A stretch of DNA of 64,000 bases, taken from assembly GCA_036936605.1 (NCBI GenBank), contig JAUPFV010000001.1, positions 33,241,900 through 33,305,899 on the forward strand. The letters run 5' to 3'. Position numbers and translations under genes: made by a program. Below, one piece after another: positions 54,663 to 64,000 of the stretch. This DNA is from Limnanthes douglasii subsp. nivea (Eukaryota; Streptophyta; Magnoliopsida; Brassicales; Limnanthaceae). Position 1 is the first letter of the stretch; each line of letters opens with the position of its first letter. The notes under the pieces were generated by a model that saw only the letters and a list, made by a program, of their open reading frames with translations, had not been told where the DNA came from and made no database searches.

Positions 54663-57399
54663 GTTATGGAATTTGGGGATTTAGGGTTTCTGGTTGTAAA
54701 TTTAATTCAAACTTAGAAATCGATGTGTTGTTTTCTTTTTTGTGGCTTTGTTATCTAATTGATGTTTCTGATTTCTCTATTAATCAAAGATCTTGATTTC
54801 AAATATTGATTTCTTTGAGTTTTTTTAAAAAAATTGCAGCTCACGTCTTATCTTGCCATCAAGATGATCAGGTTTCAAACAAGATTGTCATTACCAACAG
54901 GCTGGGAAATATTTTCACAGTTACTAGTTTATTTCTTAATAGAAAATTATACAAATTACTAGGTCTACAGATTACTTAATTGTAATATAATTCTGTAAAA
55001 CAAAATTGACTCTTTGACTAGTGTGATTCATTATTTTAACGCTAATGAAAAGTCGGAAAGTTCCACAAGGCGATATTAAAATATAATTAAAAAATAGAGA
55101 GAAGTTTTGTTAAAGAAGAGGAAGAAAATTGTTAGATTTGAATGTAATTTATTCATTGGGTATTATATTAGTTTTAGAGAGAAGTTTGGTTGGAGAAGAG
55201 GAAAAAAATTGTTTAGATTTTTGGTTGAAAAACTTGGTTTTATATGATAGGTAAAATGATCATTTTACCTAAAATAAAATAAAACGTTTGATTTAAGCGA
55301 ATGGTTACAGAACAAACTTTAAACTTACTTGTTTCCTAATTTGTTTTTTTTTATAAATATTAAGTTATAAATAATATATAATGAATCTATACCACTTTTT
55401 ATGATCCTTGATCAAATGAGAGAGAATATGATGCACGTGGTACACTTTATCAAAAGTGCACATTTTGAGTTTGGAGTCTTTAGTTGTGAAAGGATAATCA
55501 ATATGAGTAATTACCCGTCTTTTTTATATGATTTACTAGGAAATCAAAAATATATTCTTATGTTTTCTAGGTAAAAAGAAGATAATTAGAAGAAAAAAAT
55601 AAAAATTTCATCGACATCTTAAATTTATGTAATTATAATTTTTAAAATGTCTCAAAAACTTTATCATGTTTTTCTAATCTATTATTTTAAAATTATTAAT
55701 TATAAATAAAAAAGAATTTTTACATATATATATACCACATTTTTTAATTATAAAGTGTGTTTGAATTATATAATTCATAAAAAATGACTAAATTTATCCG
55801 TGAATACAGGTAATTAAATGTTAATTAAATGTAAGTATATAAAATCAAACAAAAAAGTTATACTATCAAATTAGCGGCGACAAATAATTTCAAAAATTCT
55901 AAAGGGCCGAAGATCCCTTTCAAAAAGTTAGTGTGAAATTGTGTTAAACAAAGATTTAGATTTTAAGAATGTTCTTAAATATAAAGTACGAGAAAAAATA
56001 AATGAGTTTTATAGTTTAGGTTGATGATTTGTATCTTTGAACCATAGAATCTACCGCACATATCAGAGAATCTAATGAGATGTTGTTGGTGCAAGAGACG
56101 AAAAGTTTTGCATTTTCCTATTTCTAAATGTGATAGATCCATGAAATAAATACGATGCGCTAAATGTGAATTTGGCCATGTTTTGGTGCTCTTTATGGAC
56201 TGGCTAACAATATAATGAAGGAGTGTTTTGGTCTAGTAATTGTTATTAATTATAAAAATATTTCTTTTTAGTTGGATAATCAATAGATTACATATTTCCT
56301 ATTGATAGAGGGAGGAAGTGAGCTCATAAATAAGATTATAAATCTCTTGGATGTAAGTGTGATTACTTGCACGACTAGATTTTATGTGAGTGGACTAGTT
56401 TTAGCAGTCATTGGTGAAAATATATGTTACCTTTAAATTAATATTTACTTTGGAGTCACCAAATATATTATTTCCATAGTGGTCGATTAGAAAGGTAGGG
56501 AGATAACACCTGATGTGAGAATAAATGACAAGAGAAAATAATATTGGATCTTGTACCTGGTGTGACTAAGGCTCAATATTCTAGAGAGAGAAAGTAGAAA
56601 GAGAATATTATATTCAATTGTCCCACCTACCAAGAATAATGGGTTCCCTTTTATAGTGGGGAAGGGTGGACCCATTTATGTCTTTGGTGGTACTGTTTTA
56701 TTTCTCCTTTAGTCCTTTACAAAATACTTTGTTTACAAATTACCCTCGAATAAATAATAAATACAATACTAGGCATATTCATCTCCTTCTATTTACAATT
56801 GACTCATTTTCTATTAAGATCGGTGAATTGCTCCCTTATAAGTACCATGAAGAGGAAAAAAATTTCATCTTTAATTTGTAAATGTTAGATGCAAGTGGTC
56901 TGAGTCGGATTATTTTCATTTATTCTCAAATCGGTGGTGATTTTAGGGAGAGAGTGTCAAGGTTTTTATGTTTATATTTTTCTAGATTTTATCCAATCAC
57001 ATCCAAATTGATGAAGTTGTTCTACTATTTATATATATCATATGTATTTAAGGGTGGCCACCTAATTCCAGAACTTTAGGCCTGGAATTCCAAGTTCGTC
57101 CATCCAACAAAGAGATAATAACTTTTGACCAAGCTATCTTAGCATTGCTGATTTTATATCCTGGTTGGACCAAATGAAGCATCTAAGATATTGGGTCCGT
57201 TCTTTTAGAAACCTTGCAGGGAGGGTAAACATGGATGACGAGTAAACGTGTCTTGTAAAGAGTACGAATTTGATAAGTTGGAATCTTCCAGTATAAGAGA
57301 TACATTGATGTCCAATATCTGATTCAAGAGGTGATTATAACAATAATTGATGACAACAATTTGAGGTGAGTTTTCTTGATATTAGGGAAACTTCAATGT
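54663..57399. other. AT-rich non-coding region
   Basis: The first ~150 bases look like an H2B 3' untranslated region. The rest is AT-rich with homopolymer runs, and I recognise no gene, LTR or RNA. Confidence 0.5.
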
Positions 57400-60120
57400 A
57401 GCGTACTTGGAAATAACCAATATCAAAGTTAAGTATATTAGCCAGGAAATCACGATATGCGTTATTTACCCCCCAAAAATAAATATGTGGTTTTTTCTAA
57501 AGTATCCCAAGAGATTAGAGAGGAAGGATATTTCACTAAAGGCCCCATTAATGAGCATAAGGAAAGGGCGTTTGCACAACTGCCAATCATAATATCATCC
57601 GCAAAGAAGTGGTTTATAAATTCAAGCTTATGGCATTTTCAATGGAATATAAACTATAATTTCATATTTTTTTCTTTAAGGATACTTGAAAGTACTTGTA
57701 TTATAAGTATGGACAAGAAAGAAGATAATGAGTTTCCTTTTCTGAGACCTCTCTTACCCTTGAATGAGCAACGAAGGTTCCCATTTATGCTTTTATAATA
57801 GAAAAAGGTGGAAATGTATTGGATGGTCCAAAAGATCATTTTGTGAGAGAAATTGTCGTTAGATCAATTTTTAAAATAGTATGCGGGTCTTATCGGAGAT
57901 GTTTCATCGAATAATGAACGCATATCAAGAAAGGTCAATAAAATAATATAAAAAATTTTAAATTCAAATTACCAAGAATTTTATATTATTTTATAGATTA
58001 CATTGCAATAGGTTATATGCCTTAAATCTGCCTTTCACGTAGGAGTGTCTGTTTTGGGGGATAAGAGATATTTGGGTTTTATTCCAGGTTGGGTCAAGGT
58101 GGTTAGAAGTGCAGAATTGGTCGACCTCTTTATATAATTCATTACCAATGGTGAACGAGGGTGATTTAATGAAACTAGAATTGTATTTGTCTCATACCAA
58201 AAAGGGAAGTTTTATATCTCCTCATCGGTTATTGGTTGGATCGCATGATTCTTATTAGATGGGTAAAGTTTGGTATAAATGAGAGAGGTGACCAGCTTAA
58301 GGCCAAGGTAGTTTGGCACTTTTTTATTATAAAAGAGGTTTAGGAAATGGTTTACAAATATATTTGTTACACTAAAAGGGGAATTAATTGGGGTTGTGAG
58401 GATGTTGGGGAAGAATTGTTTTACAAAGAATACATGACTTTTCAGATTTTTGTTTGAAGAAATATTTGTCAACACTATTACCGAAGATAAAGTTTTTAGA
58501 GGCATCAATTTTGACTGGGTAAAATATTTCTTAAGAGGTTAAGAGAATATATGAGTTTGGTATTTGAATATGACACATATAGCTCCATTTATACTATTTT
58601 ACTTTACCTAATAAATACAAAGTTGTGATCGACCTCCTAGATTATGAGAAGTGGAAGAGATATTTTTCTTTATTAGCAGTTACTGATAGAAAGATAGTCC
58701 AATCACAAAAGTTAACCTTACTTTCTTATAAAACACATGGAAGAAAGGTAGTAAGGATCTAAAGCCCATCACTTTTGCTCTTAATTTTGGACGTATAAGT
58801 TCAATTTTGCTTAATCTTATTCTTTTCTATTTACTTATATGTATTTAACATATCTTTATTGCAAAAATACACGAACTTTTCACATTATTTATTTACCAAT
58901 TTGAAGAGGTCTTTCGGGAACTTATCGCTTGGGCTGAAGAAAATAGGCAAATAATGTTCCATTCTTATTGTACCGTAATCAACTTTGCTTTCTTTAAGTT
59001 TTGGAAGATGGAGAAACAACAATATGATGCTTCAGCGGAAGTGGCCATTACGAATGATGAGGTGATGGTTGTGATGTCTTTGTTTCCAGCCAATCATTTC
59101 CTACCATCCCAACGATGATCCCCTGAAAAGGTTGTAAAAACAGAATCCTCGGAACCTCCTAAGAAGAAATGGAAAACATTTGAATCCCATGTTATTAAAA
59201 CTTACAAAGACCAAGCTACGATCACGAATGACCTGACTGATGAAATCAAGCTTCAAAAGTTGTGGTAACTAGCAATTCGATTAAAAAGGTTGACAAACCT
59301 ATTATTAGCCCAAACCCACATCACAACTAGAAGGTTAAGGGTAAGAAACACATAAAAATTATTCATCTTGAGGCCCATGACCGAGGTAAAATGACGGCTC
59401 GTAAGAAATGTGCTTATAGTAAAACTAATTTTTCCACTAACAAATCTTTCAACGACGAGTTTCCGTGGAGCCTTGCTCTTCATATAAAAGTAATTCATTT
59501 TGTTCCTTCTATTTGTTATTAACTTGAGATTTGCTTATTATTCTTAGTTAACATAATGTGTTTTCTTTTTAATTTAAAAATAATTCCTTCAAGATCTTCG
59601 AAAACCTTGTTGACAAGAACCCCATGATCCTTCGTGACTTCTTAATTCTTGTAAAGAACCTTATTAAGCACGTTCATGATGGTAATGTGGCTGATTCATC
59701 AATTAAGCACTATAAGGCCACTTATTTTCTAATATGACGGTCAAGAAGTCTTTGAGAGAAAGTTTAAAGGTTTATTGGAGGAACTCGAGAAGCCAAAGCT
59801 AGAAAATTCAAAGTTTTAAGAGTAGAATAACGAGGTGGAGGCTCAAGCTTAAAGAGTATCGAAACTGGAATCCAAAATGACTTTTTCTAAAATTGTAGTT
59901 GTTTGAAGCCGACACCTCTAAAGAGTAGACCCTTACCGAAGTTGGACGATCGAAGAGCAACACACTTGCTACTCAAAAGAAGGTGCTCATGGCGGCTACC
60001 AATAAAAAACATGACACTCTAAATTATACAATGGTTCTTGAGTTTCACGCAAAGAGATAACGATCCCAAAAATATCAAGTCTGAATATCAAGTATGAAAC
60101 CTTTGTAAAGTGTTCCAATC
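57400..60120 (+). pseudogene. Probable relic of a Tat-type extra gene
   Basis: Decayed plus-strand pieces resemble the layout of the antisense gene in C and D. An N-terminal block near 57460-57840 includes SSAKKWF. A charged stretch with EPPKKKWKTFE lies near 59150. Coiled-coil pieces follow at 59590-60050 (EVFERKFKGLLEELEKPKLE, RVSKLESKM, ATQKKVLMAATNKKHDTL). About 300 bases further on, palindrome-like blocks around GGCCTTCCATGG and GCCTTCCTAAGG (60380-60440) recall the paired palindromes of C and D. The match is by pattern and order only. Confidence 0.35.
60053..60086. repeat. 34-bp copy of the end of the copia G LTR
   Basis: Identical over 34 bases to 60688-60721, the start of the LTR of element G. 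Both copies also adjoin TATCAAGTATGA, after this copy and before the other. Confidence 0.9.
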
Positions 60121-60683
60121 CTAGTTGGTCGAAGAGTAAACTGATGTGCTAAGTTTGTAGGATAAGAAATCCAAGTTATAACGTATTCTCTTGCCCCTCC
60201 ACATATTAGTCACCTTTTTAGGTTGGGCTGAGCTGTAGCATGATAGAAAAAAGAGACAAAATAATATTAAAAAATATGTTAAATATAAAGACACGACCAT
60301 AGTGAAACGTAAACAAATTCCTTAGCATTTGAAGGACCTAAGCGGTCTAAAACATGAAGTAAACATATTACAAAATTGCATGGCCTTCCATGGAATTTAG
60401 CCATGCAATACAAATGCATTAGCCTTCCTAAGGTTGTGGTCTTTGTGAACCAAGAAATAGAGGTTATGATATAACAAGATACCCTGGCATTCTAGGGGCT
60501 ACCAAACTTGGAAAACAAAAGATTAAAAAATAGCAAAAAATAATGGATCTAGTAGTCGAAGTCATTTCATTATATCAATGTCGCTCGCATTGACTCTGAG
60601 ACGTACATCAGAAGCATAAAAGCTAGAAGCATCATCCTCTAAAGTTTTAAGTGTTTTCTCATCCTTCTTTCTTGTATCAAGTA
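60121..60683. other. Non-coding region before copia G
   Basis: No gene is seen. It contains the palindrome-like blocks described for the Tat-type relic and the flank of the copia G insertion. Confidence 0.4.
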
Positions 60684-61284
60684 TGATAGAGATAACGATC
60701 CCAAAAATATCAAGTCTGAATAAAATAAACGCAAACAACACAGAACACTTTTTACGTGGAAAACCTTCCCAGTGTAGGAAGTAAAAACCACGGGACTGAT
60801 TTCGGAGTCCAACCAAATATTCACTATCAGAAGATGGGTTACAAAACTATTCTCTAGATAAAACTAGAGCATACGCCACAAGAAGTATGACAACTTCATA
60901 CAAAACCCCAATACACAAGATAATGAACCAAAATTAGAAAACTCACTGAAATATCCCCAAAACGCAGTTAAAATAAGATGATCGAAAAACACACTTAGAT
61001 GACTCCAAATCAAAAAACCCTCTCGATAGATTATAGAGGACAAGTGGACGAGCCTTCTCACCAAAATTGAAGCCGATCGGACAACCGGAGACAGTCCGAT
61101 TGAAAGCACAAAGTTTCGCCTCGGATCACCTTTTTCTCTCAAAAACTGCAGTATAGAATATGATGCTCATCTCAGAAAGACACTGTATAAATATATATTT
61201 ATACATAAACCAAAATCCTATGTGTTATCCAAATTGGGCTTAGCCCATATGATAATTGGACTCCCACATAGGAAGAGCCCAACA
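60684..61284 (-). repeat. 3' LTR of copia element G
   Basis: About 600 bp from TGATAGAGATAACG to GAGCCCAACA on the plus strand. On the minus strand a polypurine tract (GTGAGGGGGAGAT, about 61286-61298) precedes it, which fixes the inner end. The outer end is inferred from the TG and has no partner in the window. Confidence 0.7.
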
Positions 61285-61300
61285 AATCTCCCCCTCACGA

Positions 61301-64000
61301 CTATGTGGGAGGATTCGCCATCCCGGCGATCAATCTACAATGTTCAAGCTTTCCCCTAGGCAAAGCCTTTGTCATCATATCAGACCCATTATCATCTGTA
61401 TGAACTTTATCAACCTCCATTAGTTTAGCATCGAGAATATCTCGAATCCAATGATATCTCACATCAATATGTTTCGACTTTGAGTGAAATGACGAATTCT
61501 TTACGAGATGAATAGCACTCTGATTATCACATAACAGTACATACCTGTGTTGCTCAAATCCAAGTTCTTTCAAGAACTTTTTCATCCATAGTAGCTCTTT
61601 ACTCGCTTCTGTCACTGCAATGAATTCAGCTTCTGTCGTTGAAAGGGCAACACACTTTTGTAGTCTTGATTTCCATGAAACAGCGCCACCACAAAAGTTA
61701 ATCAAATATCCAGAAGTAGACTTGCGAGTATCAACATCTCCAGCCAAGTCTGAATCAGAATAAGCCAACAACTCAAGTTTATTCATCCCAAAACTGAGCT
61801 TCAAATTAGAGGTTCCTCGCAGATACCTCATAATCCATTTCACGGCTTCCCAATGCTCTCTACCTGGGTTTGACAAAAATCTGCTCACAACACAAACACT
61901 ATGAGCTAAGTCAGGACGAGTACATACCATGGCATACATGAGACTTCCAACTGCAGATGCATATGGAATATTAGCCATGTCTCTCTTTTCTTCATTAGTT
62001 GAAGGACATTGTTTCTTGCTTAACTTGAAGTGACCGGAAAGTGGTGAACTAACCACTTTAGCATTGTCCATATTAAACTTCTGAAGAATTTTCTCAATGT
62101 ATTTTTCTTGTGATAAGAACAACTTCTTCAAGTCTCTGTCTCTAGTAATTCGAATGCCGAGAATCTGCTTTGCTGGACCTAAATCTTTCATTGCGAAAGA
62201 CTTACTTAACTGTTTCTTCAAAGAATCAATCCGCGAAGTATTCTTCCCAACAATAAGCATATCATCCACGTAAAGTAAAAGAACGATAAAATCGGCATCA
62301 GAAAATGTCTTCACAAATACACAATTATCAGAAGAAGTCTTCTTGTAATCCTGCTCCCCCATAACTGACATGAACTTCTTATACCACTGTCTCGGAGCTT
62401 GCTTCAAACCATATAGACTCTTTTTCAATCTGCATACATAATCTTCTTTTCCTTCAACCACAAAACCTTCAGGCTGTTTCATAAAAATCTCTTCTTCCAA
62501 GTCACCATGCAAGAATGCTGTTTTTACATCCATTTGCTCAATTTCCAAGTTTAGACTCGCTGCAATGCCTAGAACCACACGAATAGAAGACATTTTTACA
62601 ACTGGAGAAAATATTTCATCAAAATCAATACCTTTTTTCTGACCAAAGCCTTTGACTACCAATCTTGCTTTGTACCGAGGTTGCAGAGAACTATCATCTT
62701 GCTTCAACCTATACACCCACTTGTTACTCAAGGCTTTTCTCCCTTCAGGTATCTTCACTAACTCAAATGTATGATTCTCGTGAAGTGATTGCATCTCTTC
62801 ATTCATCGCTTCAATCCATTGATTTTTACATACACCACTAATAGCCTCATCATAACACTCAGGCTCACCTGCGTCGGTTAACAAAATATATTGATCAGAA
62901 GGATATCTAGTAGAGGGTTGTCTATCTCTAGTAGATCTCCGCGTTGGAACTTCAAATTGTTCAACATCTTCTTCATTCACTTGTTCATCCACGAAATCAT
63001 TATCATGATCACCAGTATCGAAAATTTGTGAACCTCTGGAAGCAGGTGAGTCACCATCCGAATTTTCTTCAACTTCTGTAGGAGTATGTGCAAGCGGAAT
63101 ATGCCCCAAATCTACCAAGTCATTCTGAGACATAGGCACTGAATTTTGACTCTTATCAATATCATGAACTATCTGATCTTCCATAAACACGGCATCTCTG
63201 CTCCTAATAAGTTTCTTATAAATTGGATCATGAAATCTGTAGCCGAACTCATCAAGACCATAACCAATGAATACACACTGTCTTGTCTTCGAATTGAGTT
63301 TAGATCTCTCATCTTTAGGAATATGCACATAAGCTTTGCACCCAAAGACACGCAAATGATCATAAGAAACATCTTTACCTGTCCAAACTCTATTTGGGAT
63401 ATCTCCATCTAAAGGTACAGAAGGACTAAGATTCAAGACATGTACCACTGTATTCAAAGCTTCACCCCAAAAGTATTTAGGGAGTTGTGATTGTGAAAGA
63501 AGACATCTTACCCTTTCAATTAATGTTCGGTTTAGTCTCTCCGCTACGCCATTCAACTGAGGGGTCTTGGGAGGTGTCTTTTGATGCCGAATACCTTGCT
63601 GTCTACAATAATCATCAAAAGGACCAATGTATTCTCCCCCATTATCACTTCTAACACACTTCAATTGTTTCCCAGTTTGTCTCTCAACTGAAGCTTGAAA
63701 CTGCTTAAAGACATCTAACACTTGATCTTTTGTTTTCAAAGTGTAAGCCCAAACTTTCCTGGAATGATCATCAACAAAGGTAACAAAGTACAAACAACCA
63801 CTAAGTGTTCTCGTTTTGAAAGGACCACAAACATCAGTATGTACCAAGTCAAGCAAACTTGGTTTTCTTGAAGGAGCCGAGCTCTTGAAAGATACTCTAT
63901 TCTGCTTTCCAGCCAAACAATGTACGCATTTCTTTAAATGAGCTTTGTGTATCCCACGAATGTACTGTTTCTTCCTCAGAATATCTAATCCTTTTTCGCT
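61301..64000 (-). CDS. Copia polyprotein of element G, 5' part beyond the window
   Basis: The minus-strand frame is open from the window edge to a stop at 61301, about 900 codons. From the edge it reads the end of the gag-preintegrase region with the zinc finger CVHC. The integrase core follows (HTDVCGPF, SDNGGEY, NGVAERLNR: D, D, E present). RT has FLHGDLEEEIFMKQPEGF and YVDDMLIV. RNase H has YSDSDLAGD, STTEAEF and CDNQSAIHL. It ends near KALPRGKLEHCR. The wording fits the Tork/Tnt1-like group. No stop or frameshift is seen, so the element may be intact. Unlike copia 1 it keeps the CDN block of RNase H. Confidence 0.95.
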   Translation of the reverse strand, partial: SEKGLDILRKKQYIRGIHKAHLKKCVHCLAGKQNRVSFKSSAPSRKPSLLDLVHTDVCGPFKTRTLSGCLYFVTFVDDHSRKVWAYTLKTKDQVLDVFKQFQASVERQTGKQLKCVRSDNGGEYIGPFDDYCRQQGIRHQKTPPKTPQLNGVAERLNRTLIERVRCLLSQSQLPKYFWGEALNTVVHVLNLSPSVPLDGDIPNRVWTGKDVSYDHLRVFGCKAYVHIPKDERSKLNSKTRQCVFIGYGLDEFGYRFHDPIYKKLIRSRDAVFMEDQIVHDIDKSQNSVPMSQNDLVDLGHIPLAHTPTEVEENSDGDSPASRGSQIFDTGDHDNDFVDEQVNEEDVEQFEVPTRRSTRDRQPSTRYPSDQYILLTDAGEPECYDEAISGVCKNQWIEAMNEEMQSLHENHTFELVKIPEGRKALSNKWVYRLKQDDSSLQPRYKARLVVKGFGQKKGIDFDEIFSPVVKMSSIRVVLGIAASLNLEIEQMDVKTAFLHGDLEEEIFMKQPEGFVVEGKEDYVCRLKKSLYGLKQAPRQWYKKFMSVMGEQDYKKTSSDNCVFVKTFSDADFIVLLLYVDDMLIVGKNTSRIDSLKKQLSKSFAMKDLGPAKQILGIRITRDRDLKKLFLSQEKYIEKILQKFNMDNAKVVSSPLSGHFKLSKKQCPSTNEEKRDMANIPYASAVGSLMYAMVCTRPDLAHSVCVVSRFLSNPGREHWEAVKWIMRYLRGTSNLKLSFGMNKLELLAYSDSDLAGDVDTRKSTSGYLINFCGGAVSWKSRLQKCVALSTTEAEFIAVTEASKELLWMKKFLKELGFEQHRYVLLCDNQSAIHLVKNSSFHSKSKHIDVRYHWIRDILDAKLMEVDKVHTDDNGSDMMTKALPRGKLEHCRLIAGMANPPT

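Noticed and set aside
1..64000. tRNA, rRNA or small RNA genes
   Set aside because: None was seen on either strand; the tRNA-like matches are primer binding sites of LTR elements.

Overview
This window is nuclear DNA from a flowering plant. It is almost entirely nested LTR retrotransposons, with a few decayed host gene copies and one plastid DNA insertion. I infer a plant from Tat- and Athila-type Ty3/gypsy elements, several Ty1/copia elements, a plant-type histone H2B copy, a plant class 3 lipase copy and a piece of chloroplast rpl2. The species cannot be told from the sequence. I see no intact single-copy host gene, so this looks like repeat-rich, probably heterochromatic, intergenic DNA.

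Layout. (1) 1-733: 5' end (gag start and 5' LTR) of minus-strand Tat element E. (2) 2170-5560: ancient plus-strand gypsy relic. (3) 7236-31735: ancient plus-strand Tat-like element A, opened by later insertions. These are element B (8532-17956, minus, target duplication GTTCT/ATTCT), which itself contains young copia element 1 (9261-14746, minus, TCATT); an rpl2 plastid insertion (about 20201-20470); and Tat element C (20717-30281, plus, ATACC). (4) About 33225-50438: minus-strand Athila-like element F, whose tRNA-Asp primer binding site was split by Tat element D (38770-49152, minus, CCCGG). F also abuts and truncates a class 3 lipase pseudogene (50465-50986). (5) 51770-52520: copia gag fragment and repeats. 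(6) 54237-54662: histone H2B pseudogene. (7) 57400-60520: probable relic of a Tat-type extra gene. (8) 60684-64000: 3' part of copia element G, minus strand, open to the window edge.

The most interesting system is the Tat family (C, D, E). C and D carry gag-protease, then an in-frame UAG at the same place in both copies, then RT, two RNase H domains and integrase. A large extra gene lies on the opposite strand. In D this antisense gene is open for about 1000 codons across one 77-nt intron (GT-AG, perfect TACTAAC branch site). It has a TATA box upstream and ends tail-to-tail with pol beside a duplicated palindrome. C has the same intron position and palindromes but lacks the promoter and first codons. 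Extra antisense ORFs are known in the Tat lineage; the intron, promoter-like block, paired palindromes and shared UAG are the parts worth testing.

Relative ages by eye: copia 1 is youngest (LTRs differ by one substitution plus one deletion), D is young (8 substitutions in about 439 bp), C is older (roughly two dozen in 375 bp), and B, A and the 2.2-5.6 kb relic are oldest.
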